64,000 bases of DNA, from the NCBI GenBank assembly GCA_963995525.1, contig OZ023214.1, forward strand, positions 12,727,771 to 12,791,770, in the 5' to 3' direction. The notes beneath the pieces are model-generated. The model was given only the letters and a program-made list of their open reading frames with translations, made no database searches and was not told the origin of the DNA. This document shows, piece by piece, positions 38,905-50,844 of this stretch. Position 1 is the first letter of the stretch. Every line of letters begins with the position of its first letter. This DNA is from Escarpia spicata. Lineage: Eukaryota > Annelida > Polychaeta > Sabellida > Siboglinidae. Made by a program: the position numbers and the translations under genes.

Positions 38905-38998
38905 GATGTATTACATGATAATATCATGTATTACATGATATTATCATGTATTACATGATATTATCATGTATTACATGATATTATCATGTAATACATCT
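38905..38998. repeat. Tandem TGTATTACATGATAATATCA-type repeat
   Basis: About four 21-24-bp units of GTATTACATGATATTATCAT, each internally palindromic. This is a typical microsatellite-like 3' tail of the antisense LINE that follows. Confidence 0.85.
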
Positions 38999-38999
38999 T

Positions 39000-39885
39000 T
39001 TGCAAATGAGACTACACACTAGTTCATCATCCAGGCCCTCCTGGTAGTGGTCTTGAATCATACCATAAAACTGATTAGACTTCATTCGAAAGAATGTCAT
39101 GGCATCAAGTTTCAATTTGGACATGATATAGTTAACACTTTTAGACATATATAACCCACTACCTTGAAGGGCTCGATGAGAGAGCATTTTCAAACTAGAG
39201 TTACTGCATTTCAAGCAACTCTGCATAAATCGTACCATTCGATTAATAATTTGAATTTGAATCGGTAAACAGTCTGCTAAAGTGGCACCATATTACAATG
39301 CGTACAAACTGGTAGATTAAACAGTTTTCTCATACCTTTGCGCCACGTAGTATAACACATATCAAGATGTTTGTTTTGTAAATTCCACAGACATACACCA
39401 TAGAAAGATGTACAGTACGACATATATAATTGACGTTTTATGTTTATATTACAAAACCCCAAATTAGCAGATAATGCATTTACACGCCATATAAAATCAT
39501 GACACATATTTTTTACCATAGCCTGGTGAGTGTCAGGACCAATAATGTGGCCTAAATGCAACCCTTGTTTTATTATGTTTCACTTTTCAACCATCAAAGT
39601 AAAATGGGCAATCGGTACCACTGCCATATTTAATAAGTTGACATTTTGCCGGGTTGGATTGTAAATCACATTCATATGCAAATTTTAGACATATATCACA
39701 CATTTTGTTCAATGCATATATCGATGGAGCCACCAAAGATATATCATCAGCATAGCCAACAGCACCACAGTACTTATGACCAATGATACAACCAAAACCA
39801 GACATGCAGAGTATTGTTAACATTTCATCAATGTAGACAGAAAATAAAACAGGGGACACCCTGCTTCACACCATTGGTAGTGGAG
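39000..39885 (-). pseudogene. Non-LTR retrotransposon RT fragment, 5'-truncated
   Basis: The minus-strand blocks are MSPVLFSVYIDEMLTILCMS, HKYCGAVGYADDISLVAPSI and ECDLQSNPAKCQLIKYGSG (palm with the catalytic YADD). A frameshift follows, then LGHIIGPDTHQAMVKNMCHD and LSANLGFCNINIKRQLYMSY (thumb), and a further C-terminal piece near 39000-39240. It is truncated just upstream of the SPVLFSVY block, as expected for an incomplete LINE insertion, and ends in the tandem repeat at 38905. Confidence 0.8.
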
Positions 39886-40569
39886 AAATGCAATGACATG
39901 GAATTGTTCCATGGTATTCAAACACCATATCGGGAAACACATTTCATCCGCCACTTTTTATCACTTTTCATTTAGTATTTCCAAATCAACACATTTGAGC
40001 ACTGCCTATCGTCTATATATCTTAACATTACTTCTTTATCTTTATGTATTGGTCTTTCAGGTGCTCTCCCATGTGATACATGATTGTGTGTATTAGTTGT
40101 GTCTTTTTGCCGTTTCAAATGTGGAAATTTATGCTAAATATCATTGTTGTGTGTAACTTTCGTTAAGAAGAAGACCTGTCATTGGCTTTGTGATCTCGCA
40201 AACTGATACAGGTGACAGGGAATCAAGTGAACAGGGGTGACTGAATTACTTTAATTTTATACTTGAGTAGAAGTAAAAGTAATTAAGCTCAGAACTACTT
40301 GAGTAGAAGTAAAAGTAGCGTCTAAAAATCCTACTTGAGTAAAAAGTAAAACTACTTTCCAAAAGTACTTGAAGTAAAAGTAGAATTAAAAGTAGAACGG
40401 TAAGATGTTTTGTCAGGCAAGTAACAACAATAATTACTGCATCGGCGAACAAAAAAATTAAGACAGATTGAAAATAATTACTGTTCAACTCCAAAATATA
40501 TTAATTATGTATATGATTTAACAAGATTTAACAAGATTGCCACCCAGAGAATTAACTCTAGGTAGCAGG

Positions 40570-43089
40570 TGGACAAGAAACCCTTGGCTTATCGAGAGTC
40601 CGACCCTTTTATCTATGTGTATCTCGCCCGTCTGAGGTATGTGTCGATTTTATGTTTAAACATATTCACGCTACTAGCACCCACACAATCAGCAGGTAAT
40701 CTGTTCCATTCATTTACAGTCCTTTGTGAAAATGAAAACTTTCTTATATCCAATCTACTCTGCTCCTTTGCTAATGCAAGATCATGTCCTCTAGTCCTTC
40801 TATATTTCTTAACTGAGATATTTTCATAACCCTTCAATATTTTAAACACTTCTATCTGATCTCCTCTCAATCTCCTGGTCTCTAGTGTTGTTAAACCGCA
40901 TTTTTTTAGGCGTATTTCGTAACTAAGATCCCTCAGATTTGGTATCATTTTAGTTGCTCTCCTCTGCACTCTTTCTAGCATATATATGTCCTTCCTGCGA
41001 TATGGCCTCCACGCTTGAATACAATATTCTAAATGAGGCCTAACTATTGTTTTGTACAGCGGTATTATTAGCTCTTTTTCCTTATACGTTATGTTTCGCC
41101 TAATTAATCCAAGGATTTGATTTCCCTTTGAAGCTGCAATTCCACGTTGTCTTCTGTCAATCAGCCATTGTTCTATCATGTTTATTATACCATTTCCTAT
41201 GCCATGGGCCTTTAGTTTAAGCAGTAATCTTTGATGTGGTACTTTGTCAAAAGCTTTTTGAAAATCTAAGTAGACGATATCTACTGGTGATCCCTCATCT
41301 ACCCACTTAGTGATGTCTTCCAAAAAACATAACATATTTGTTAAGCATGACCTCGCTTTAAAAAAACCATGTTGAGATGGGTTTATCAAGTTTTGTTTAA
41401 CAAGAAAATCCACCATGTGATCTTTAATTAGTCTTTCTAATAATTTACAAATCACTGATGTTAAACTCACTGGTCTATAGTTCTCTGACTTGTTTCTCGA
41501 ACCTTTTTTTAATAACGGTATAATGTTTGCTTCTTTCCATTCTAAAGGAACCACTCCCTCTTATAATGACAAGTTGAAAACTGTTGCAAGTGGTATGTAT
41601 GCTAATTTGTTCTACAATTTCCAATAGTAGTTTGGGTGGAATACCATCCACTCCAGGTGATTTATTATCCTTCATAGCCCTTATTTTCTTAGCTACCATT
41701 TCCGGGGTTACAATTAATTGTCCTAAATAGTCTGAATCTGCCCCCTTGAACTTAGCCTCTGGTATTGGCAGTGAACTAATATCTTCCCTGGTAAACACTG
41801 AACTAAAGTACTCATTCAGGTCTTCTGCCATTATGAATCCCTCTGATATTATATTTCCAGCACTATCTTCTAGAGGACCGACCTTATCTTGAACTTTCTG
41901 TTTGCTTCGAACATACGCATAAAAACTCTTGCTGTCATGTTTTATATTACTAGCTAATTGTTGTTCATAGCTTCTCTTTGAATTTCTAATTTCAGCTGTA
42001 GCTTGGTTAAGTGCTTCTTTATAATTGTTGTAGTCTTCATCATTTCCAGTACATCTATATGACTTCCACATCATTTGTTTATACTTAATTTTTCGAATGG
42101 CTTCTTTCGATAAGTGTTTCTTTTTGGACCGTTTTCCTTGTTTTTTGAAGGGTACAAATGTATCGATTATGCACTTAATTTCACTCTTTAATATATTCCA
42201 GCATTGTGTTGCCGTCTTATTTTTCAGTGTCTATCTTTGCTAAATATTTCCTCATGTCCTTATACCTTCCTTTGTGGAAATTTGTCCTATACTGCTTTTT
42301 GCTATTCCTTTCTGATTTTACTTTGATGGTAAAATGTATCTGGTTGTGATCGCTACTCCCCAGTGGCTCACATATCTTGACATTGTCAACTAATTCATTC
42401 TGTGAGGACAAAACTATGTCTAACACATTTTCACCCCTGGTTGGTTCTAGCACATGTTGAGAAAGGAATGTATCTTGAACTAAAACTAAAAACGTGTGGT
42501 CCTCTCTCCCCATACTCTGTAGAGATTTCCATTGTATATGCCCATGGTTAAAATCCCCCATAATAATACAGTCCCGTTTGCTTACTTCCCTTATAGCGTT
42601 TTGTATTTTTTCATTCTCTTCTATGCTTATGTTTGGACTTCGATAAACTAACCCAACTGTTAACGTTGAGTTTCCTGTAACTATGTTACACCAAACAGCT
42701 TCTTCGCAATCTGCTTCTCTTTCTAATTTTATTTCATAAGCCTGAATAGATTCTTTAATATATAAAATAACTCCACCTCCCTTTCTTCCTATTCTATCTT
42801 TTCTAAACATTACATATCCTGTCAGTCCCAATTCAGCACCTGATATATCGGTGGTGGTCCAGGATTCGGTTATACCTATTATATGAGGGTCAATATCTTC
42901 TACCATAATGTTTAGTTCATTTCTTTTGTTTATTATACTCCTTGCATTTAAACAAACACATTTATATCCAGCTTCAGAAGAGTTTTCCAGACTGTTGTTT
43001 GTTGATTTATTTGTGCTGTCTTTATCTATGCCTCCATTTTCAGGCTTTTCTGTGAGTCCCCCCTGCGAATCTAGTTTAAATAGATGCAA
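40570..43089 (-). pseudogene. CR1 LINE ORF2 (endonuclease-RT) with deleted catalytic centre
   Basis: On the minus strand the EN domain (43089-42217) has CLNARSIINKRNELN, GITESWTT, GGGVILYIKESI, IMGDFNHGHIQWKS and LGSSDHNQIHF. The RT domain (about 42074-40613) has KDNKSPGVDGIPPKLL, VPLEWKEANIIPLLKKGSRN, YRPVSLTSVICKLLERLI, QHGFFKARSCLTNML and VYLDFQKAFDKVPHQRLLLK. After WLIDRRQRG it jumps directly to IAASKGNQILGLIRRNI and the C-terminal thumb, so the VPQGSVLGP and YADD blocks are missing in a clean in-frame deletion. Frameshifts near 42150-42220 and 41554-41570 also occur. It cannot be active. Confidence 0.92.
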
Positions 43090-44315
43090 CCTGTCCCACT
43101 GTCAACAGAATGCAGCAGATTCTCTGAGAAAACTGCTGCCCCCTTTCCACTAAGATGGAGGCCATCTCTCATGTTCATATCTTCCCTCCCAACAAAGTAT
43201 CCCCATAAATATGTGAATCCCACCCCCTCTTCTTCACACATCTGCTCAGCTAGTGCATTGATCGCCATCCTCTTGCAGTTTCTATACGTTGCCCCCCTTC
43301 CTCCCATTACTGGCAACATTCCTGACAAAATAACCTAGTCGACTCTCGTCTTCTTTAGCTTCCTCACTAACTGTCTATACTTCTGTACTATCGCAGTTGT
43401 TCCCTCCCTGTCTGCATTATGTGTTCCTACATGTACCAGTATAGACCCCCCCTTGCCATGTCCCAATACCTTCTCTACCCTGTCAGTTACATGTTCAATC
43501 CTAGCCCCCGGTAAACAAACAACGATGTCCTCCCCCTCGCTCAGTGTCTTGTCCGTCTTTCTCATAATGGAGTCACCCATAAACACCCTCTCTTTCCTCA
43601 TTGCCCCCTCAATCACTGCCTTAGAATAGCTCCTTCTTCGGTTTGCATCTGTCTGGTTGTTGTCTTTCCCCCCTGCCGTCTTCTCTCCTGTCACATTCTC
43701 TTCCGATCCATTCTTTCCTGTTGCTTTTTCTCTTGTCACCTTTCCTCCTGTCAGCGTCCCTTTTATCGACTTCTCTTCCATCACATTTGCTCTCACTTCC
43801 TTTCGTCCCTTCTTCTTTCGTCCCGTCTCATTTTCTTCTCTCCTCTCCCGTTCCAGCTTCCCTCCCTCCTTCTCTACAGTCACTTTCTTCCCTGTCACCT
43901 TCACGCTTGTCACGTGTTCTGTTGTCGATTTTCCAATTTCTTCCCCTCCAATCACCTTCTCTCCTCTCAATCTCCTTTCCTCAGTTTTCTTGCCACTGCT
44001 ATTCTCCTTCAGTCTTGCAGTATCCTCACCTCTCTCCCTGTCGTCTCTCTCCATTCGACCTGCCTCCTTGCTAATTCCCATCTCCATTCCCTTCACAATA
44101 TCTGTCAACCTAACTATCTCCTTCTGCAAACACTCCACCTTCCAACATCCAATGCACTGAAAGGTGAATCCTTCCTCCATGGTTTCTGCCCATGACTTTC
44201 CATACCCGGACAATGCAAAATCTACCCAGCTGTAGTGATCGCACATCAAGTGTCGCTTTGCCTTGACTTGCCGATGAATGAATAATGTTATATTTATTTT
44301 TATTATTATGTGCAC
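43071..44315 (-). pseudogene. CR1 LINE ORF1 with zinc-finger and SGNH-esterase domains
   Basis: Minus strand. The N-terminus has a Cys/His cluster (MCDHYSWVDF then QCIGCWKVECLQ). A long, low-complexity Lys/Glu/Gly stretch with repeated GEKV/TGKK units follows. Then comes an esterase-like domain: FMGDSIMRKTDK (GDS nucleophile block), VHVGTHNADREG, SGMLPVMGGRGATYRNCKRM and REDMNMRDGLHLSGKGAAVF (D-x2-H block). A TAG at 43335 splits it into 43335-44315 and 43071-43328. ORF1 esterase domains are known from CR1-group LINEs and are thought to act in RNA or membrane binding. Confidence 0.85.
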
Positions 44316-44399
44316 TTTCGCGTGGCAGACGTGATGTAGTTCGCGTCTGTTTCGCTTGTGCCATTCCGCACGAAATGTACCATCACAGTTCCTTTGTAG

Positions 44400-45590
44400 A
44401 AGTGGAATAAATAGATATCTAAATAAATTAAAATATTTAAATGAATAGATACATGCATAATTAAAATGTCCATATGATAAAAAATATGTATAAAATAATC
44501 GTTAAAAAGTCAGTAGAAATTGCACTAAAAAGTAATAAAAATGTAAATAAATAATTTAAAAAGGTCAATTCCATGGATTCATATGATGCTTTCATATTTT
44601 GAAATGTTCTATAGAAAACTATATTTAGTTTTCGTAAATTCGACAGCGTGGTACGGAAACGTGTTCCGGTATCTGCCACCATGGGCGCTAGCTACGACGA
44701 CGGCCACGGTCGCTGCACCAACTGACCGAGAACGCCGTCGAAGTCCAGGTCGGAGCCAGTCATTGTGCAGGCCGCGCTATCTATAATTACGCAGTTCATG
44801 AAGCTTATTAAGATGCCAGCCAACGTCAATTATGTTTAAATGCCATACGTCCACTGTTGAATGTTGAACTGAATAAAATTCATATATGTTGTAGTTTTAA
44901 AATAGATTACGGATTAACAGTCCACGGTGAACTGAACGATAATATGGTACCGATGACGTAATGCGACCTCAGCAGCCGAACACGCAAATGAGTTGACAAA
45001 TGCAGTGCTAAGGTTGACTAAAGATTGAAAAACTATAATAAATACGCTCGTAGCTGGCTTAACTTCGTCTTTCAATCAATACCACAACACCAATTTAGAA
45101 CGCACATTTACCGTGCCGAATAATACTGCGATCGATTCGCCGTTTCGTATGCGGTTGACGAATTCATATTTTGGCGCAAGCCCAAGCACCAAGCAAATTT
45201 GCGTTTATTGCAGCAAAAAAATAATATTTGCGCAATGTTAGCATACTGATCTTCCCTACTGCGCTGCATTAAACTTATAAATCCCATTAATATGCATGGC
45301 GTAGCCTATGTGTGAATTTCAATTGCACTTTACAAGTCGCCGAAGCCAGGAGAACCCGCCGAAGGCGCCTATTCGCGAAAGCCACGACGGGCAGAAGGGA
45401 AACGATTCGATTGATGTCGGCACAAAACAAACAATGCCTCGCACCATATTTACTGTTCCTAATGACTTTACCATACTAACACAAGTCAAGTAACAGTTAT
45501 TACCGCGTTAACGTAGTTTACCAACGCTCTAATTTCTTGTAATTAAATACGTTTAATGAAATGCTGTCGACGGGCGGAATGCCAACAGGT
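44400..45590. other. hAT-like element interior, no gene seen
   Basis: AT-rich flank, then a more GC-rich part near 44640-44780 and 45320-45440. Short ORFs here show no known domain. This may be the remnant of the original element outside the CR1 insertion. Confidence 0.5.
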
Positions 45591-45854
45591 CAACGTAGTT
45601 CAGAAAAAATGTAACGAAAATATATCGCAAAGTAAATGAAAGTAACGAAGTAAAAAGTAGCGTTACCTTAGATAAAACTACTTCGTTACAAGTAGAAGCA
45701 ATTAATATAAATAGTACTTCGTTAATCTCCGTTACTTGAAAAAACTACTCAAGTAGAGTAACGAAGTAGTTTTACTTCGTTACATGACACCCCTGCAAGT
45801 GAACGTGGTATTATAAAATACTCTAAGACTACGAAATAAGTTTGACTGTCGTAG

Positions 45855-45998
45855 GAGCCGGACGACAGAGATGCCTTTCTGGCAGAGTTGAATTTGGTTC
45901 CGAACGAGGTGCCTAAATTCCACCCGCCCACCTGCCGCAAGCGAGATCTCTACCAAGACCCCGCAGTCTTCAAGGAGTTGGATGATTACGTCTTCTCT
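45855..45998 (+). CDS. Hillarin-like exon 4: linker before the KY/transglutaminase-like domain
   Basis: 48 codons, phase 0 to phase 0, with acceptor TGTCGTAG and donor GTATGT. The translation has DRDAFLAELNLVPNEVPKFH and an acidic YQDPAVFKELDDYVFS end. This kind of FKELDDYVF segment precedes the transglutaminase-like domain in hillarin-type proteins. The preceding intron is about 7.5 kb and packed with transposons. Confidence 0.75.
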
Positions 45999-46034
45999 GT
46001 ATGTACTCCTCTATTGCGCCAATGTGGAATGCGT

Positions 46035-46111
46035 GTGACTGTGTGTGTGTGTGCGTTTGCGTGTGCGTGTGCGTGTGCGTGTGCGTGTGCGTGTGTGTGT
46101 GTGTAAGTATA

Positions 46112-46201
<90 letters not shown>

Positions 46202-46455
46202 TGTGTGTGCGTGTGCGCGTGTGTGTAAGTGTATGCGCGTGTGTGTGTGTGAGAGAGAGAGTGTGTGTGCGTGTGTGCGTGTGTGCGTGTGTGCGTGTGT
46301 GCGTGTGTGCGTGTGTGCGTGTGTGCGTGTGTGCGTGTGTGCGTGTGTGCGTGCGTGCGTGCGTGTGCGCGTGAGTGCGTGTGCGTGAGTGAGTGAGTGT
46401 GTGAGTGATTGTGCGTGTGTGCGCGAGTGCGCGTGTGTGCGTGTATGTGCGTGAG
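46035..46455. repeat. GT/GTGCG microsatellite in intron 4
   Basis: GTGCG units, then pure (GT)n to about 46192, GAGAGA breaks, then GTGTGC units. It starts about 40 bases after the exon 4 donor. Confidence 0.95.
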
Positions 46456-46459
46456 TTGC

Positions 46460-47260
46460 TAGGTTGCTTGGCAACATGAAGTAGACGTTGAGGCAATAGG
46501 GTTACGTCTACTCTTATGGCAGTACGAATGTTAATTGATAATTCTACACTATCGCGGCTAGGGCTTATCGGTGGACGTGAACTTAACATTCTCTCCCACC
46601 TTCACCAATTTGAACGTACAGCGAGTAAATAAATTGCTTCAAGTGCGTGGCGCACTTGTCGATCATCTCATAGACATAGGCCAGCATATGCAAGCGCGTT
46701 ATGGTGTTTATGTAACGGTGCTGTATGTTTTCTAACATTTGGTTAATATTACTATCACGACTGTCACGTATGAATTACCAAATTATCCGGTCAGATGATT
46801 CCGTAGAAACGTGAATACGGTATCATAGGAGCCAGCCTCATCACTTGGTAGCGACCTTTGGGCCCTAATGTTGACTCTACAGCACATGTGCCTATTTAAC
46901 GTATCATAAAAAGGCTATGTTACAGATATCCCCAGGAACCTCAGATCATCTGTCTCACAATAACATGACGTGTTGCTCTTCAGAACTCAGATTCCTGAGA
47001 ATATAGGCACAACTGAAGTTATTATGCAATTTTTCTTAGACATACTTTATGACAAGATTAATGTTATATTCGATTAAAAGTTTCGAACAGCAGTCATTAT
47101 GTAATGTAGTTCGCATAATTATATACATGAAGCTGTACAAAAACGATGAATGCATTATAGTCTAAGTTGCCAGGAGCAGGCAATGGCGTCAGCTGCGTAT
47201 ATTAGACAGTGTACACGGTGGATTACTAGCAGCAATCATTTGGATGAATTAATCTTTTAG
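46460..47260. other. Intron 4 remainder, nothing recognised
   Basis: Single-copy AT-rich intron DNA without a repeat or gene that I recognise. Confidence 0.6.
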
Positions 47261-47343
47261 GTTGCTGCAAAAGAACAAACAACGTTCACGGATCTGGTTG
47301 CCGAACTGACACTGAACTGCGCGAGTGTCTTAGAGAAAGTGAG
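47261..47343 (+). CDS. Hillarin-like exon 5
   Basis: Acceptor TCTTTTAG, donor GTAAGC. 27 codons plus two bases (phase 2 out), encoding VAAKEQTTFTDLVAELTLNC and ASVLEKV. It leads directly into the RAMFRWIT motif of the next exon, matching the usual E-K-x-R-A-I/M-F-R-W-I wording at the start of the KY/hillarin transglutaminase-like domain. Confidence 0.78.
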
Positions 47344-48053
47344 GTAAGCATGAACTATATTGTTTAAGATATTGAATAGTAGAATATAATCTACTGTAAA
47401 GAAGAGAAAAACCACCTTATGCCCGCCCTTCCACTACGCATTGTACGTAGGTCCATGTAGCAAAGTTCTAAGAGAGGAGAACATTTGTTCCAACCACTTC
47501 TCAGGCCAACACTTTTAAGAAAATACCTTTTTATGAAGGTACACTGTGTATATGTTTCACCGAACCTATTCCGGACAATGAATGCATCAGCAATAGCGTC
47601 ATTTAAGCCTTGCACAATTTTGAAGTCGATAAACCTTATCGACTTCAGAGCAACTTCGTCGACGCCAAATGATTGCAGTATCGCACGACGAACGTTAGGC
47701 TGAATGGTAAACGGTTTTGCAAAGAAGCTACACAGGTCATCGATAACAGAATCGATCGCAGATGCCATTTTCCGGAATACGCACCGACAAGTACCTGGTT
47801 GGTGTTCGACTGTGCACTGTTTACGTCGCTTGAAAGTTACAGCTCTCGGTGTGCATACTGAAGAAAGAAGGCTTGCCTCTGAAACCGTTCATTGCATCGT
47901 ATTAATTGTGAAGCAACGTTTGCCTCCGCTGAATCATCAGTGTAAATGTAGAGAGAACAGCCTTTATAATGGTGCATATTGTAGCTCTGTGTATGCTCGC
48001 TGGGTGCATCACTGCTACGAGTTGCACTGGTGTTGTCCGTTATTGTGTCTCAG

Positions 48054-48201
48054 AGCTATGTTCCGCTGGATCACGATGAAGGATCTGAACGTGCTCGAGT
48101 TTAAGGAGGGCCTTGGGAAAGACACGCCCTTGGGCCTACTGAGAGGGATCAAGTACGGCACCGAGGGAGGGCTACTACACGCTCTTCATGCGGCTGTGCA
48201 G
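48054..48201 (+). CDS. Hillarin-like exon 6: start of the transglutaminase-like core
   Basis: Acceptor GTGTCTCAG. The AG from exon 5 plus A gives Arg, then AMFRWITMKDLNVLEFKE, DTPLGLLRGIKYGTEGG and LLHALHAAVQ to donor GTAGGG. AMFRWIT and the S/TPxGLLRGIKYGTE stretch are close to hillarin/KY sequences. After GTE the sequence diverges from the common YHxLFxRLCSYAG form, and the expected Cys of the LCSYAG block is not encoded here. It is followed at once by a 340-bp CA array. Confidence 0.82.
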
Positions 48202-48237
48202 GTAGGGCGGTACTGGAAGTCTCGAAAAGGCAATGTT

Positions 48238-48576
<339 letters not shown>

Positions 48577-48697
48577 AACTGTTTTGTTAAAACAAATTAA
48601 TGCACAACTCTTACTTCATTTATTTTACTTAAAGTTGTATTCCCAATTCCCAACCAATTTTCCTCTTGACTATTACTGGTCAAACGTGTTGTTTAAG

Positions 48698-48853
48698 CTA
48701 CGCGGGTTTGCCGTGTGTGGATATCAGCGGACACTCGAAATCAATCGGTTACGAGGTCGGGATGAAGATTACAAAGGACACCTTCAGGAACACGTGGAGC
48801 GCTGTTTTCATCGGAGGCAACTGGTGGCCAGTGCAGTGCCATTGGGGAGCGAG
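48698..48853 (+). CDS. Hillarin-like exon 7: His-containing core of the transglutaminase-like fold
   Basis: The frame gives SYAGLPCVDISGHSKSIG, YEVGMKITKDTFRNTWSAVF and IGGNWWPVQCHWGA, then AG before donor GTGAGT (phase 2). The GHSKSIGY histidine and WNAV...W..VQC.WGAR wording match the KY/hillarin family. The 5' boundary is unclear. TTTAAG at 48692-48697 is the only nearby AG, but it does not join exon 6 in frame. The alternative frame reads NVLFKLRG, as though a few bases between VLFK and SYAG were lost. Confidence 0.78.
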
Positions 48854-49092
48854 GTGAGTCCGACACCTGAACCAGGACAATATCAATTAAATTGAACATT
48901 GGCCAATGAATTAATGATAGTTGTTCTAACTAAATCAGAAATGAGTGTCAGGTATTATGTGGCATCAATCACTACTGTGCAACTTTTATTAAAGACTGAG
49001 TGAAATTAACCTTTTTATGCCAAATCTGATTTAAATATATTCTAAACATAGTCTCCTGGTATTCAACTAATTTTAAGATTCCCAGTTAATTG

Positions 49093-49710
49093 ATCACCAC
49101 CACCGCCACCGCCACCGCCACCGCCGCCGCTGCCACCGCCACCACCACCACCACCACCACCACCACTGCCATCAGCATCATCATTCTCTTCATCATCATC
49201 TCCGTCATTACATTGATTATTATTATCATCAATTTTTTTATCGTCTTCAATATCCTCACCATCTTTTTAATATTAGTTTCGTCTTCACCTTCATCATCAT
49301 CATCATCGTCATCATAATTGTCACCACTTGATCTTCATCGTCATCTATATTTTCAACACCATTGTCTTCATCATCACCATCTTCTTCTTTTTCATTGTAA
49401 TAATCGTAGTTTACATCTTCGTCGTCATCCTCATAACAATCATCTTTATCATAATCATCGTCGTCGGCGTTTTCTTTTTCTTCTTCTTCTTCTTCAACAT
49501 CACCAACAACAACATATTCATAATCTCCTTCCTGATCATTTACATTTTCGTCATTATATTCATCATCACCTTCGTCTTCACAGGCACATATGCATCACCA
49601 TCACAGTCTTCGTCATATTCCTTTTAATCATCGTCATCATTTTCGTCTTCGTCTTCATTGTCAAGATTATAATCGTCTTCTCTATCGTCATCTTATTTAA
49701 TATCTTAACA
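49093..49710. repeat. CCA/CAT/TCAT-rich simple sequence in intron 7
   Basis: CACCGC units, then ACC, then CATCAT/CTTCAT-type imperfect repeats. Long frames of Ile/Phe or His/Leu are repeat translations. Confidence 0.85.
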
Positions 49711-49896
49711 TAACCTCTACACCATTTAACTTTGTAGTAAATACTCCATGAATTCCGTTTTCTCGTGCATAGGTCATTTACATGTGTGCATGTGCCTGCC
49801 AGCAGATGCATGATTATAAAAAATACTCTCAACTAGCCACATAATAAACATGAACGTATGTTAACTATATGCAATGTCAAGAGTTTCACGTTTCAG

Positions 49897-50844
49897 GCCC
49901 GTCACCACGACATATGGTATACACGCGAAGGTGATACAACCAGAGGAAAAAGATAATCTAACATATATCTATCAGTACGACTAGTTCTATTTCCTCACTG
50001 ACCCGGACGAGTTCATCTTCATGCTACGGGCGGATGGTGACGAGAAACAGTTGCTCGAGCAGCCAATCACTCTCGACCAGTTCGTTGACATGCCTCTAGT
50101 TAGGTCCACTTTCTTCAAACACTACCTCAAGTTTAACGGACCAGCGGAAGCCGTGTTGTACACCGATGCCACTGGCAACACGGAAGTGAAAATACGCTTG
50201 TCCTGTGCTGAGACCGACCAATTAAGTCCTACGTTATGTTACGCTGATTGCACGATGCAAGACCGCGCGCAAATCCGTGGCACGAAACTCAGTCAGTTTG
50301 TATTCTACTCGATCGTTGATGGTCTGGCAGTGTTCTCCGTCCAAGTGCCGGAGCATGGCTCGTACGTACTGACACTGCACGCTAGTACCCTCGAAGCCAA
50401 CTCCCAGGAAATGACCTGCTTTTTCAAAATTGTGTGCGTGGCGCCATCCATCCAGGCGTGTCTTGTGTGGGTACCGAGTGGGGCCCGAGAAGAGGCGAGC
50501 AGCTGTTCGGTTTCAAGGCCCTCACCCACCTCGGCGGGGTTGTCAGTGTCGACGGCGACCTGGAGATGAAGTTTACACTGCCTACCAAACTGCGCTTTCT
50601 TTTGAAGCTGCCCCAAAACGGCGTCGATGACTCAACGTTGAACGAATACGCCACCTTAGATGTCTCCGACAATTCCCTGGTCGTGAAGTTGAGTGTGCCT
50701 CAGGCCGGTCAGTACGGACAGGAACTCTACGCGCAGAAGGAAGACGCCGCTAACAAGACAAGATTCGCATTTGCGTGCAAGTACCTGCTGAACGTGACCG
50801 CACCAAGAGAAAAGATCACATTCGTTGGTCCATGGGGTCGATGA
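49897..50844 (+). pseudogene. Hillarin-like terminal exon 8, with stop and frameshift
   Basis: Acceptor TTTCAG joins exon 7 as HWGA-R-PVTTTYGIHAKV. The frame continues with IYQYD, a TAG at 49982-49984, FYFLTDPDEFIFMLRADGDE, LLEQPITLDQFVDMPLVRST and FFKHYLKF, the standard post-core segment of hillarin/KY proteins. Near 50434 the family continues in another frame (GTEWGPRRGEQLFGFKALTH, FTLPTKLRFLLKLPQNG, QAGQYGQELYAQKEDAANKT) to TGA at 50842. The stop falls where the family normally has an acidic residue. The two lesions argue for a pseudogene, a null allele or sequencing error. A good frame continues after the TGA in a third phase to about 50985, so a second frameshift near the end is possible. 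Confidence 0.85.

Larger units (their letters stand above)
40232..45795. mobile_element. hAT-like element with 8-bp target duplication, hosting a CR1 LINE
   Basis: The left end reads CAGGGGTGACTGAATTACTT and the right end in reverse reads CAGGGGTGTCATGTAACGAA. The flanks are an exact 8-bp duplication CAAGTGAA at 40224-40231 and 45796-45803. Both subterminal regions (about 40240-40400 and 45600-45790) are filled with AGTAAAAGTA/ACTACTTGAGTA-type repeats. An 8-bp duplication and CAGGG start are hAT hallmarks. No hAT transposase is visible. Much of the interior is a CR1 LINE, so the element is probably non-autonomous and grew by nested insertion. It lies in the long intron 3 of the hillarin-like gene. 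Confidence 0.85.

Noticed and set aside
38905..38998. CRISPR-like array
   Set aside because: Direct tandem units without spacers, in a eukaryotic LINE tail.
43643..44195. Ser/Pro/Phe/Leu-rich plus-strand ORFs
   Set aside because: Antisense shadows of the CR1 ORF1 Lys/Glu-rich linker.
47391..47768. 125-codon minus-strand ORF (MASAIDSVIDDLCSFFAKPF)
   Set aside because: It lies in an intron of the hillarin-like gene, overlaps plus-strand frames, and shows no motif I recognise. It might be a retro-fragment, but there is no support.
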